DNA of 28,996 nt from Scybalousia_A sp964542225 (GCA_964542225.1 CAZITO010000015.1:1-28996), one strand, 5' to 3'. Positions 1 through 8,216 are shown, numbered from the stretch's first letter. Program-made: numbers and translations. Notes: a model not told the origin generated them from the sequence alone.

Positions 1-3
1 AGG

Positions 4-318
4 TTTTTCGAGGGGTCAAAATCGGGCAAAAATGGTCATTTTCAGCGTTTTCGAGAGGTTTTTTGAAGGAAAAATTTTTTCTTTGCCCGTTTCGCGAAAA
101 TGAATCGGCGTTTCATTTCGACGAAACGGCGTTTCGATAAAATAAAACGCCGTTTCGTTTTTGCTGATTATCAAGTAGTTACAAGGGTAAAAATTGGGAA
201 TTTTGTGATAGGGGTATTTCTCTATGCAAAGTTACGAAGAAAAACAGACCTGACCAAACGCGTGCAAAAATTTATTTTGTAACTTATTGATAATCAGTAA
301 ACCGTTTTTACCGTTTTT
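4..318 (+). repeat. Dispersed ~315-bp repeat, left copy
   Basis: By eye this stretch matches the reverse complement of 13913-14226 with roughly a dozen substitutions (about 96% identity). It contains a strong inverted repeat (13-bp arms at 122-134 and 145-157, core CGAAACGGCGTTT). Two copies of a motif resembling GTAACTNNTTGATAATCAG flank its right part, at 164-186 (reversed) and 277-299. The match runs to within 4 bases of the window edge, and the right copy carries a further TTGATAATCAA motif beyond the matching part, so the left copy probably continues outside the window. No credible protein is encoded: the only open frame is low-complexity and is a product of the hairpin sequence. Confidence 0.9.
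227..258 (-). promoter_or_regulatory. Bacteroidota-type promoter inside the left repeat, firing leftward
   Basis: On the minus strand the sequence reads TTTG (255-258), 20 bases, then TAACTTTG (227-234). This is close to the Bacteroidota consensus TTTG-N19-TAnnTTTG. It is conserved in the right copy of the repeat. Transcription would run through the strong hairpin at 122-157. Promoter activity is inferred from sequence alone. Confidence 0.5.
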
Positions 319-433
319 GGAGGCTTTTTGATGGGTTTTGATAGGTTGTAATGAGTTAGCATAGGCCTTCGCTGTTATTTTATTTTTTTTGCAATAAATT
401 ACTTCTTTTTTTTATGAAGTTAACAAAAAAATG

Positions 434-441
434 TAACTTTG
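434..441 (+). promoter_or_regulatory. nqr operon promoter, -7 element
   Basis: TAACTTTG followed by CA matches the Bacteroidota -7 element TAnnTTTG. It lies 39 bases before the nqrA start, so the mRNA leader would be about 30 bases. No clear -33 TTTG is visible at the right spacing. Confidence 0.65.
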
Positions 442-480
442 CAACTTAAAATTTTTAAGGTAACATAATTGTAATATATC

Positions 481-1845
481 ATGTCAAAAGAAATAAGGAT
501 TTCCAAGGGTTTGGATATACATCTGTTGGGTGAGGCAAAAAAAGAAATAAAAGATTGTCTTTCGCCCGAGAGTGTGGCATTGAAGCCTTTGGATTACATA
601 GGTATTACTCCAAAACTTCTTGTAGACGTAGGTGATAAGGTAGAGATAGGCTCGGCGGTTTTTTACTCCAAAGAAAAACCAAATATTAAGTTTGTTTCTC
701 CCGTAAGTGGTGAAATACAAGAGGTAAGACGAGGAGCAAAAAGGGTTATCCAAGAGATAGTTATAAAAAATGATAACCAAAAAACTTTCAAGGATTTTGG
801 CAAAGTTTCTCTTGCAGAATTGTCAAAGGAAGAATTAAAAAATAAAATGTTGGAAAGCGGTCTTTGGACACTGCTGAGACAACGTCCATACGATGTGATA
901 CCAAAGGAGGACGCAACTCCTAAGTATATTATCGTTAAGGGTTTTGATTCTGCTCCTTTGTCTGTGGATTATAATTTTGTTCTCAAAGGAGAAAAAGCCT
1001 CTTTGCAATTGGGTATAGATGTATTGAAAAAATTGGTTGAAGCCACTATTTATTTAAGCCTAAACCCTCAAACAACTTGTGAGGACATTGTTTCTTTGCA
1101 AAATGTTGAAAAAATATGTTTCAAAGGCAAGCATCCATACGGCAATGTTTCCATTCAAGCCGAAAAAATTTCTCCTATCAACAAGGGTGAGAGAATTTGG
1201 TATATAAATCTCTTGGACGTATTGACCATAGGCAAATTTTTTGCAGAGGGCAAATATGATGCTACCAAAATCATAGCCTTGACAGGACAAGAAGTCAAAC
1301 AACCTTCTTATTACAGAGTTGTAAGAGGTGCTTGTATAAAAAAAATAGTGGAGAATAATGTCAATAAGGACAAACATTTGAGATATATTTCCGGCAATGT
1401 TCTTACGGGTACAAGAATAGAGGAGAATGATTTTCTTGGTGCTTATGATAATCAAATAACGGTGATAGAGGAAGGCGATTATAGAGAGGGACTTGGTTGG
1501 ATGATGCCGGGATTGAATAAATTCAGCGTTTCGCATACTTTCCCTCGCGGTTTCTTTGCCCGCTGTTCAAAAAAACCGTTTTCCATAGATTCCAATCTTC
1601 ATGGTTCTCAAAGAGCCTATGTTTTTACAGGTGAATTTGAGAAAGTTTTTCCTATGGATATTTACCCTATGCATCTTATAAAGGCTTGTTTGGCAAAAGA
1701 TATAGACCGTATGGAAGAATTGGGAATTTATGAAGTGGATGCCGAGGACTTTGCTTTGTGCGAGGTTATAGATGTTTCCAAAACAGAAATTCAGTCAATC
1801 ATTCGCAACGGATTGGAATTTTTGAGAAAAGAAGTCGGCGAGTAA
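481..1845 (+). CDS. nqrA: Na+-translocating NADH:quinone oxidoreductase subunit A
   Basis: This is the peripheral cytoplasmic subunit of Na+-NQR, the complex that moves electrons from NADH to quinone and pumps Na+ out across the inner membrane. The 454-aa length is close to the family's usual ~447. The N-terminus MSKEIRISKGLDIHL leads into the RnfC-like barrel-sandwich region (roughly residues 5-100) typical of NqrA, and no membrane segment is visible. It is the first gene of a six-gene same-strand operon in the canonical order A-B-C-D-E-F, 30 bases before nqrB, and sits 39 bases downstream of a TAACTTTG promoter element. The ATG start is chosen because it begins the conserved N-terminus and follows the promoter at a normal distance. 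Identification is by family resemblance plus operon order. Confidence 0.96.
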   Translation: MSKEIRISKGLDIHLLGEAKKEIKDCLSPESVALKPLDYIGITPKLLVDVGDKVEIGSAVFYSKEKPNIKFVSPVSGEIQEVRRGAKRVIQEIVIKNDNQKTFKDFGKVSLAELSKEELKNKMLESGLWTLLRQRPYDVIPKEDATPKYIIVKGFDSAPLSVDYNFVLKGEKASLQLGIDVLKKLVEATIYLSLNPQTTCEDIVSLQNVEKICFKGKHPYGNVSIQAEKISPINKGERIWYINLLDVLTIGKFFAEGKYDATKIIALTGQEVKQPSYYRVVRGACIKKIVENNVNKDKHLRYISGNVLTGTRIEENDFLGAYDNQITVIEEGDYREGLGWMMPGLNKFSVSHTFPRGFFARCSKKPFSIDSNLHGSQRAYVFTGEFEKVFPMDIYPMHLIKACLAKDIDRMEELGIYEVDAEDFALCEVIDVSKTEIQSIIRNGLEFLRKEVGE

Positions 1846-1875
1846 TTTTTTTTAAGAATAATAAAGAAAAAAGAT

Positions 1876-3024
1876 ATGAACTTTGTAGAGAAATTTTTTG
1901 ACAAACAAAGACCTAAGGTTCAAAAAGGAGCAAAATATCATTGGCTTGCTTCCACTTTTGAGGCTTTTGAGAGTTTTTCGTTTGTTAGCAATAAAACTGC
2001 AGGGAAAAGGGGAGCACATTTTAGAGATGCCATAGATATGAAAAGAGCCATGATTGTGGTTGTTTTTGCCTTGATTCCTGCCCTGTTGTTCGGAATGTAC
2101 AACGTAGGTTACCAACATTTTTATTCGCACGGAGAATGTGCAAGTTTTTGGACTACATTTTTCTATGGTTTTTGGAGAGTTCTACCTATGATAGTGGTTT
2201 CATATGTTGTGGGACTTGCCATAGAGTTTGCTTTTGCACAAATACGTAACGAGGAAGTAAATGAAGGCTATTTGGTAACAGGACTTATTATTCCTATGAT
2301 TTGTCCGCCGGATATACCTCTTTGGCAGTTGGCTTTGGCTGTAGTGTTTGCCGTTGTTATAGGTAAGGAGGTTTTTGGCGGTACGGGTATGAATTTTATG
2401 AATCCTGCTTTGGTGGCAAGAGCATTTTTGTTTTTTGCCTATCCGTCTCAAATGTCGGGCGATATGGTTTGGATATTTGACAAAGGTGATGCCATTTCGG
2501 GAGCAACTCCTTTGGGAGAGTTGGCAGTAAGTCCGACAGCAAGTGCAAGCCTTTGTGATATGGTAACAGGATTTATTCCGGGCTGCGTGGGAGAAACCTC
2601 TTTTATTGCCATAATGATAGGTGCTTTTATTCTTTTGGTATCAAACATTGCTTCATGGCGTACAATGCTTTCTATTTTTGTTGGAGGTGCTGCGACGGGG
2701 TTGTTGTTTAATTGCATTGGAGCCAATGATTATATGAACATACCTTTTTATCAACATTTCTTTATGGGGGGATTTGCCTTTGGCGCAGTGTTTATGGCTA
2801 CCGACCCTGTAACTTCAGCACATACAAATACGGGAAAATATATTTATGGTTTTCTTATCGGAGTTATGGCTATACTAATCAGAGTAGTCAACCCAGCCTA
2901 TCCGGAGGGAATGATGTTGGCAATACTTTTGCTTAACGTATTTGCACCATTGATAGATTACTATGTTGTGGATGCAAATATCAGAAGAAGAAAGAAAAGA
3001 CTGAAAGTAGCAACTGTTAAATAA
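1876..3024 (+). CDS. nqrB: Na+-translocating NADH:quinone oxidoreductase subunit B
   Basis: Integral membrane subunit of Na+-NQR that carries covalently bound FMN and lines the Na+ path. The 382-aa protein begins with a cytoplasmic stretch of about 50 residues and then has many hydrophobic membrane segments. The flavinylation motif SGAT is visible with the FMN-accepting threonine at T211 (context DAISGATPLG). In the known system this threonine is loaded by the flavin transferase ApbE, which is not in this window. Length fits the family (about 385-415). It lies 30 bases after nqrA and 20 bases before nqrC. It resembles RnfD, but the full nqr operon around it makes NqrB clear. Confidence 0.96.
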   Translation: MNFVEKFFDKQRPKVQKGAKYHWLASTFEAFESFSFVSNKTAGKRGAHFRDAIDMKRAMIVVVFALIPALLFGMYNVGYQHFYSHGECASFWTTFFYGFWRVLPMIVVSYVVGLAIEFAFAQIRNEEVNEGYLVTGLIIPMICPPDIPLWQLALAVVFAVVIGKEVFGGTGMNFMNPALVARAFLFFAYPSQMSGDMVWIFDKGDAISGATPLGELAVSPTASASLCDMVTGFIPGCVGETSFIAIMIGAFILLVSNIASWRTMLSIFVGGAATGLLFNCIGANDYMNIPFYQHFFMGGFAFGAVFMATDPVTSAHTNTGKYIYGFLIGVMAILIRVVNPAYPEGMMLAILLLNVFAPLIDYYVVDANIRRRKKRLKVATVK

Positions 3025-3044
3025 AAAAATGGGAGGACACAAAA

Positions 3045-3785
3045 ATGAATAAAAATACAAATAAATACATATACATATATTCCATAGTCCTTGTTGTTAT
3101 AGCGGCTGCTGTTTTGGCTTCGGTTTCCATAGTGTTGAGCGAGCCCCAAAATAAGAATATTGTTGCAGAACAAATGCAAATGATACTTCAAGCCGCCAAC
3201 AAAAACGTAGAAAGAACCGCCGCAGAAGACCTTTACAATAAATGTTTTACCACAGAACTTGGAGTAAAGTCCAATGGAGAAATAGTTGCCAAATACGTCA
3301 ATGGAAAACAAGAATTGGGCGATAAACGACCTTTTAATCTTAATGTCAAAGATGAATACAAAAAATACAAGGCAGGAAATAAAGATGCTGTTTTGCCTGT
3401 ATTCATATACGACAAAGGAAATAATGACGTGGTTTATGTGGTTCCCGTACGAGGTATAGGTTTGTGGGATGAGATATGGGGCTATGTCGCTTTGCGTTCC
3501 GATGTTAACACTGTGGAGAATATAGTTTTTGACCACGCAGGAGAAACTCCGGGCTTGGGAGGTAATATAAAGGATGACCCTTCTTTTGCCGCTTCTTTTG
3601 TGGGTAAGACTATTTTTGAAGGAGAGGACTTTGTAAGTATTTCCGTAGAAAAGAGAGTTGGCAAGGATTTTCCTCATAAAGTTGATGCCATTTCAGGGGC
3701 AACTCTTACTTGTAACGGTGTTAGCGAAATGTTGAAAAATGGTTTGGAATTTTTTGTTCCTTATTTTAAATCATTAAGAAAATAG
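3045..3785 (+). CDS. nqrC: Na+-translocating NADH:quinone oxidoreductase subunit C
   Basis: Subunit that carries the second covalent FMN in the electron path from NqrF to quinone. The 246-aa protein has one N-terminal membrane anchor (about residues 8-30) followed by an exported FMN-binding domain. The flavinylation motif SGATLT is present with the acceptor threonine at T220 (context VDAISGATLT). It is preceded by a purine-rich GGGAGG stretch at 3031-3036, one of few Shine-Dalgarno-like sequences in the window, 8 bases from the ATG. It stops 9 bases before the preferred nqrD start. Length and motif agree with the NqrC family; the RnfG paralogue is excluded by operon context. Confidence 0.96.
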   Translation: MNKNTNKYIYIYSIVLVVIAAAVLASVSIVLSEPQNKNIVAEQMQMILQAANKNVERTAAEDLYNKCFTTELGVKSNGEIVAKYVNGKQELGDKRPFNLNVKDEYKKYKAGNKDAVLPVFIYDKGNNDVVYVVPVRGIGLWDEIWGYVALRSDVNTVENIVFDHAGETPGLGGNIKDDPSFAASFVGKTIFEGEDFVSISVEKRVGKDFPHKVDAISGATLTCNGVSEMLKNGLEFFVPYFKSLRK

Positions 3786-3794
3786 TTGTGCGTT

Positions 3795-4418
3795 ATGAAT
3801 TCAAAGAATAAAAAATTGATAACAATGCCCTTCTCAAAAGAGAATCCTATTATAGTACAAGTTTTGGGTATTTGTTCTTGTTTGGCAGTTACGGTAAAAT
3901 TGCAACCTGCTGTTGTTATGGCACTTTCGGTTACGGTTGTGGTTATGATGAGTAACTTGTTTATTTCTCTTCTTAGAAATACCATTCCACCAAGAATAAG
4001 AATTATTGTTCAGTTGGTTGTTGTGGCAATGTTTGTTATTTTGGTTGACCAATTTTTGAAAGCCTTTGCATACGATATCAGCAAACAACTTTCGGTATAT
4101 GTAGGCTTGATTATAACCAACTGTATAGTAATGGGGCGCTTGGAGGCTTTTGCTATGAGCAATAAACCTATTCCTTCCATGCTTGACGGTCTTGGTAACG
4201 GTCTTGGCTATGGTATGATACTTATTATAGTTGCCGTTATAAGAGAGTTGTTTGGATTTGGTACATTGTGGGGATATAGAATAATACCTGAGAGTTTTTA
4301 CAAAATGGGTTACGAAAACAATGGACTTATGGTTATGCCGGCAATGGCGCTTATACTCGTAGGTATAGTTATTTGGGTTCATAGAAGTAAGAATAAAGAT
4401 TTGGTAGAAAACGAATAG
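3795..4418 (+). CDS. nqrD: Na+-translocating NADH:quinone oxidoreductase subunit D
   Basis: Highly hydrophobic inner-membrane subunit of Na+-NQR. From ATG 3795 the protein is 207 aa, the usual family size (about 208-210). A TTG at 3786, directly after the nqrC stop, would add three residues, but the ATG is the more likely start. About six membrane segments are apparent. Two cysteines sit in symmetry-related segments (contexts VLGICSC and IITNCIV), as expected for the [2Fe-2S] cluster that NqrD and NqrE are known to share across the membrane. It is 23 bases before nqrE, its structural paralogue. Confidence 0.95.
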   Translation: MNSKNKKLITMPFSKENPIIVQVLGICSCLAVTVKLQPAVVMALSVTVVVMMSNLFISLLRNTIPPRIRIIVQLVVVAMFVILVDQFLKAFAYDISKQLSVYVGLIITNCIVMGRLEAFAMSNKPIPSMLDGLGNGLGYGMILIIVAVIRELFGFGTLWGYRIIPESFYKMGYENNGLMVMPAMALILVGIVIWVHRSKNKDLVENE

Positions 4419-4441
4419 GAATAACAAAGGAGAAAAAAATT

Positions 4442-5056
4442 ATGGATGCATTAAGTATTTTTATAAAGTCAATATTTGTTGACAATATGATATTTGCCTT
4501 TTTCTTAGGTATGTGTTCCTATTTGGCAATATCCAAAACGGTTAAAACCTCTATGGGCTTGGGTATAGCAGTTGCATTTGTGCTTGTTGTTACTGTGCCT
4601 ATAAATTATGTGGTGTATAAATATGTATTACAAAAAGGCGCCTTGGTTTGGTTGAGCAGTAGTTTTGCCAATATAGACCTTAGTTTTTTAAGTTTGATTA
4701 TCTTTATTGCCATTGTGGCGGGAATAGTTCAATTGGTTGAGATGTTTATAGAAAGATATTCACCTTCGTTATATTCTCAATTAGGAATATTTTTGCCTCT
4801 TATCGCTGTGAATTGTGCAATATTGGGTGCCTCTTTGTTTATGCAAAGAAGAGATTACAGCAATATGGGTGAGGTTATGTCTTTTGCTCTTGGCTCGGGT
4901 ATAGGCTGGTTGTTGGCCATAGTCGGAATAGCAGCCATAAGAGAGCGTTTGGGATACTCCAACGTACCTCCGGCTCTAAGAGGTTTGGGTATAGCGTTTA
5001 TTATTACCGGTTTGATGGCTTTGGCTTTTCAATCATTTTCGGGTATCAAACTATAA
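4442..5056 (+). CDS. nqrE: Na+-translocating NADH:quinone oxidoreductase subunit E
   Basis: Hydrophobic membrane subunit of Na+-NQR, paralogous to NqrD with inverted topology. It has 204 aa and about six membrane segments. Cysteines in FLGMCSYLAIS near the N-terminus and IAVNCAILGAS in the middle match the partners that complete the NqrD/NqrE iron-sulfur site in the known structure. The sequence AAAGGAGAA at 4428-4436 upstream is a plausible ribosome-binding site. It is followed by nqrF after 13 bases. Confidence 0.95.
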   Translation: MDALSIFIKSIFVDNMIFAFFLGMCSYLAISKTVKTSMGLGIAVAFVLVVTVPINYVVYKYVLQKGALVWLSSSFANIDLSFLSLIIFIAIVAGIVQLVEMFIERYSPSLYSQLGIFLPLIAVNCAILGASLFMQRRDYSNMGEVMSFALGSGIGWLLAIVGIAAIRERLGYSNVPPALRGLGIAFIITGLMALAFQSFSGIKL

Positions 5057-5069
5057 GGAGGACTGAGAT

Positions 5070-6326
5070 ATGCAAATAATATTAAGTATAATAGTATTTT
5101 TGATAATAGTTTTGTTTTTGGTTGCAGTACTTTTGTTTGCAAGAAAAAAACTTGTACCGCAAGGAAATGTAACCATAAATATCAATGATGACACCAATGT
5201 AACCGTTCAAACAGGTTCTTCTTTGCTTAGCACTCTTGCAGAACACAAGATATTTTTGCCTTCTGCTTGTGGAGGCAAAGGGTCTTGTGGTCAGTGCAAA
5301 TGTCAGGTTTTGGAAGGCGGTGGAGAAATCTTACCAACAGAAAAAGCCCACTTTTCTCGCAAAGAGATAGACAATCATTTTCGTTTGGGCTGTCAGGTGA
5401 AAGTAAAAAGTGATATCAAACTCAAAGTACCGGAGTCTGTACTTGGAGTTAAGGAATATGAATGTACGGTTATTTCCAATAAGAATGTTGCTACCTTTAT
5501 TAAAGAGTTTAAGGTGCAATTGCCTGAGGGAGCAAGGATGGACTTTTTGCCGGGTTCGTATGCACAAATTAAGATACCGACATTTTCCATCAACTACTCG
5601 GATTATGACAAGAGTCTTATTACGGACGAATATTTGCCAAGTTGGGAAAAATTCAAAATGTTTGACCTTAAGTGTGTAAATACCGAGCCTACAATCAGAG
5701 CCTACTCTATGGCTAACTATCCTGCTGAAGGAAATGTATTTATGCTTACTGTACGTATAGCTACCCCTCCATTCAAGCCGGATAGAAGCGGTTTTATGAA
5801 TGTTAATCCGGGTATAGCATCTTCATATATATTTAGTTTGAAACCTGGCGACAAAGTAACAATGAGCGGTCCTTACGGAGATTTCCACCCTCATTTTGAT
5901 ACCAAAAACGAAATGGTATGGGTAGGCGGTGGTGCCGGTATGGCTCCTTTGCGTGCTCAAATAATGCACATGACAAAAACTCTTCACACAACCGACCGTC
6001 AAATGCATTATTTCTATGGTGCAAGAGCGTTGAATGAGGTATTTTATTTGGACGACTTTTTGAATTTGGAAAAAGAATTTTCTAATTTCAAATTCCATCT
6101 TGCTTTGGATAGAGAAGACCCTGCAGCCGATAAGGCGGGAGTAAAATATACACCGGGCTTTGTTCATACGGTTATGTATGAAACCTATTTGAAAAATCAT
6201 CCTGCACCTGAGGATATTGAGTATTATATGTGCGGACCTGGACCTATGTCCAAATCGGTTACCGCCATGCTTGATGAACTTGGCGTACCTGAGGAAAATA
6301 TTATGTACGACAACTTTGGAGGGTAA
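5070..6326 (+). CDS. nqrF: Na+-translocating NADH:quinone oxidoreductase subunit F
   Basis: Electron-entry subunit that oxidises NADH. The 418-aa protein shows an N-terminal membrane anchor (residues about 3-25) and a ferredoxin-like [2Fe-2S] domain with the four ligands C67, C73, C76 and C108 (CGGKGSCGQC and LGCQV). The FAD-binding motif RAYSMAN follows, then an NAD-binding ferredoxin-reductase domain with GGGAGMAPLR and a C-terminal MCGPGPMSK segment. All expected cofactor motifs are intact. The AAGGAGG stretch at 5056-5062 can serve as a ribosome-binding site. It is the last gene of the operon, followed by a rho-independent terminator. Confidence 0.97.
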   Translation: MQIILSIIVFLIIVLFLVAVLLFARKKLVPQGNVTININDDTNVTVQTGSSLLSTLAEHKIFLPSACGGKGSCGQCKCQVLEGGGEILPTEKAHFSRKEIDNHFRLGCQVKVKSDIKLKVPESVLGVKEYECTVISNKNVATFIKEFKVQLPEGARMDFLPGSYAQIKIPTFSINYSDYDKSLITDEYLPSWEKFKMFDLKCVNTEPTIRAYSMANYPAEGNVFMLTVRIATPPFKPDRSGFMNVNPGIASSYIFSLKPGDKVTMSGPYGDFHPHFDTKNEMVWVGGGAGMAPLRAQIMHMTKTLHTTDRQMHYFYGARALNEVFYLDDFLNLEKEFSNFKFHLALDREDPAADKAGVKYTPGFVHTVMYETYLKNHPAPEDIEYYMCGPGPMSKSVTAMLDELGVPEENIMYDNFGG

Positions 6327-6343
6327 TTAAATAAATCTTTAAT

Positions 6344-6383
6344 AAAAGGTCTACGAGAAACAAAAACTTGCAGACCTTTTTTT
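6344..6383 (+). terminator. Terminator of the nqr operon
   Basis: AAAAGGTCT at 6344-6352 pairs with AGACCTTTT at 6372-6380, and the T-run continues to 6383. It lies 18 bases after the nqrF stop. Confidence 0.85.
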
Positions 6384-6403
6384 ATTAATTTTTAAATAAT
6401 TAC

Positions 6404-6411
6404 TATCTTTG
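6404..6411 (+). promoter_or_regulatory. Promoter -7 element of the R-M cassette
   Basis: TATCTTTG followed by CA matches the Bacteroidota -7 element. Transcription would start near 6418, leaving an unusually long leader of about 237 bases before the methyltransferase start at 6655. Confidence 0.6.
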
Positions 6412-6417
6412 CATTTC

Positions 6418-6654
6418 AGATAAACAATAGTGTTTATTGGAAATATAGCGTTTGCTATTTGTTCTAATTCGTATTGAAACGTAGGAAATTTCAAAAGGGA
6501 AAAGTTAGACAATTTGCAAACATCTGCTTAGAGCGGGTGTAATTTGTCTTTTCCGGGTTTCCTACGACCACAATGCGAGCAAATTTGCCCGCTTTTGGTT
6601 GTAGGACTTTTAAAAGAATAAGACTATGGCATAACGCAAAAAACAAAATCAGTT
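6418..6654 (+). ncRNA. Structured leader RNA of the R-M cassette (candidate regulatory RNA)
   Basis: The leader folds by eye into several helices. (1) 6420-6426 with 6431-6437. (2) A long rod with outer stem CGTAGGAAA 6480-6488 with TTTCCTACG 6558-6566, then GGAAAAG 6498-6504 with CTTTTCC 6548-6554, then an 8-bp apical stem closing on CATCTGCT. (3) A competing 11-bp helix, 6560-6570 with 6596-6606 (TCCTACGACCA with TGGTTGTAGGA), which reuses the 3' arm of the rod's outer stem, so the two are mutually exclusive. This arrangement resembles an attenuator or riboswitch. It matches no RNA family that I recognise. Transcription and function are inferred. Confidence 0.4.
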
Positions 6655-6662
6655 ATGCCATA
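6625..6662 (+). promoter_or_regulatory. Hairpin enclosing the methyltransferase start codon
   Basis: Perfect 11-bp arms TATGGCATAAC (6625-6635) and GTTATGCCATA (6652-6662) flank a 16-base A-rich loop. The ATG start codon (6655-6657) lies inside the 3' arm, so folding would mask it. The 5' arm itself contains a minimal reading frame, ATG GCA TAA (6626-6634). The same inverted repeat could instead be a protein operator. Confidence 0.5.
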
Positions 6663-7620
6663 CAATAATGTAACAGCAAATTTATTTGAAGAAAATCGCA
6701 AAACTTTGTTTCTTCAAAAATTAAAAACTTTAAAAGGAAACTATAAAAGATACACGGGCTCGCCTTTGCGATATGGAGGAGGAAAATCTCTTGCCGTTGG
6801 GTATATTGTAGAATTACTGCCAAACGATATAAAAAAAGTTGTCAGTCCTTTTATGGGTGGCGCTTCCGTAGAAATAGCCTTGTCAAAAGAATTAGAAATA
6901 GATGTTATTGCATACGATATTTTTGATTTATTGGTAAATTATTGGCAAATACAAATAGAATCCCCCTTGTTGCTATACAATAAACTCACCACATTAAAGC
7001 CCACAAAACAAGAGTATGAAAAAGTAAAAAACATATTAAAACAACATTGGAATAAAATAGATGGATATGACAATGGGTTGGATAAAATTGATTTGGCAAC
7101 ATACTATTATTATAATATGCAATTGAGTTATGGCCCCGGTTTTCTTGGCTGGATGTCTTCCATTTACACCAATAACAATAGATATCAAAAAACAATAGAA
7201 AAAGTAAGAGATTTTAATGTAAAGAAATTAAAAGTAGGCTGTGAAAGTTTTGAGACTTCTATTTTAAAGCACAGAACTGATTTTCTTTACCTTGACCCTC
7301 CTTATTATTTGGGTGGTGATAGCAAGATGTTCAAAGGAATATATCCTATGAGAAATTTTCCCATACATCACAATGGATTTAATCACGAAAAATTGGCAGA
7401 ATTGTTAAAAAAGCATCAAGGTGGTTTTATTCTCTCTTATAATGATTGTTCTTGGGTAAGGGATACTTTTAAAGACTTTGAAATAAAGGAAATAGGTTGG
7501 CAATATACAATGGGACAAGGAGAAACTCGTATTGGAAAAAATCGTTTGGAGCGAAATTTTGATAATACAAATGTAAAACACTCTCACGAATTACTAATAA
7601 TAGGAAACAAAATATTATGA
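6655..7620 (+). CDS. DNA adenine-N6 methyltransferase, D12 class
   Basis: Probable modification enzyme of a type II restriction-modification pair. The 321-aa protein shows the D12/Dam-like layout: SPLRYGGGKS at residues 36-45, the SAM-binding motif I variant SPFMGGAS (64-71), and the catalytic motif IV DPPYY (D213-Y217). The order motif I then DPPY is that of alpha-class N6-adenine methyltransferases. No in-frame start lies upstream before a stop, so ATG 6655 is the start; it is buried in a hairpin. The gene overlaps the next one by 4 bases (ATGA). Base composition is more AT-rich than the nqr genes, consistent with horizontal acquisition. The recognition sequence cannot be read from the sequence. 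Confidence 0.88.
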   Translation: MPYNNVTANLFEENRKTLFLQKLKTLKGNYKRYTGSPLRYGGGKSLAVGYIVELLPNDIKKVVSPFMGGASVEIALSKELEIDVIAYDIFDLLVNYWQIQIESPLLLYNKLTTLKPTKQEYEKVKNILKQHWNKIDGYDNGLDKIDLATYYYYNMQLSYGPGFLGWMSSIYTNNNRYQKTIEKVRDFNVKKLKVGCESFETSILKHRTDFLYLDPPYYLGGDSKMFKGIYPMRNFPIHHNGFNHEKLAELLKKHQGGFILSYNDCSWVRDTFKDFEIKEIGWQYTMGQGETRIGKNRLERNFDNTNVKHSHELLIIGNKIL

Positions 7621-8216
7621 AAATTCAAGATGTAAAAACAGCATTTAAAATAGCAGATGTTATTTGGGATAGAAAAGGAACAAGGCTTTCATTTAAATAT
7701 TTGACCAACATAAAAGATGAAAATGATAATGATTTGCCTCAAAGTATATTAACAGAAAATGTAGCAAGAGTATATTTGATAGTGGTAAATGATGAAATTT
7801 ATAAAATAGGAGGCTCACAAGATAAAGGAGGAATGAAAAAAACGCTTAGAATATACCAAGATGGCGGTATAAAGGGTAGACCTTCCATTAGAAGTTTCGG
7901 AGTATGGTATTTTCTTTTCTATACAATAGCTAATCTTAAAGCCAAAATAGAAATTTATATGATTTATCAAGAAAATTTTACGACTAACGTAAAAGGACTT
8001 TCGGGCTTTCATGTTGTAAATAATGCCGCTATCAGTTATAAATTAATGGAGGAGTGTTGTATAAATGATTTTAGAAAGAATGAAAGGGGAGCATATCCAA
8101 AATGGAACATACAAGAACAAGGAGCGGATTGGCCTTTGGAAATAAAAACAGAGCATGCAAATATTACAAAAAACAGCCTATCAAATTTATCCAAACGTAA
8201 ACAAGTCAATATTTAA
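7617..8216 (+). CDS. Probable GIY-YIG family restriction endonuclease
   Basis: This 199-aa protein is most likely the nuclease partner of the preceding methyltransferase. Visible elements of a GIY-YIG fold are: the VYLI strand with Y53, the second strand IYKIG (Y62-G65), an arginine a short distance later (R78, KTLRIY), and a C-terminal helix with acidic residues E145/E146 followed by a segment ending PKWN (N164). This is the Tyr-Tyr-Arg-Glu-Asn order seen in GIY-YIG nucleases, including type II enzymes such as R.Eco29kI and R.Hpy188I. The first motif is RVY rather than GIY, so the assignment is a pattern match rather than a certainty. Its ATG overlaps the methyltransferase stop by 4 bases, so nuclease translation is probably coupled to methyltransferase translation. 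Confidence 0.6.
   Translation: MKIQDVKTAFKIADVIWDRKGTRLSFKYLTNIKDENDNDLPQSILTENVARVYLIVVNDEIYKIGGSQDKGGMKKTLRIYQDGGIKGRPSIRSFGVWYFLFYTIANLKAKIEIYMIYQENFTTNVKGLSGFHVVNNAAISYKLMEECCINDFRKNERGAYPKWNIQEQGADWPLEIKTEHANITKNSLSNLSKRKQVNI

Noticed and set aside
100..282. 60-residue open frame in the left repeat
   Set aside because: It is made of the hairpin and repeat sequence, has biased composition (Arg/Phe/Lys), and is accounted for by the non-coding repeat.
3786..3794. TTG start for nqrD
   Set aside because: It lies directly after the nqrC stop and adds only three residues; the ATG at 3795 gives the usual length.
6384..6654. 6S RNA, tmRNA or a known metabolite riboswitch
   Set aside because: The rod-like hairpin is suggestive, but no diagnostic conserved sequence of those families could be recognised.
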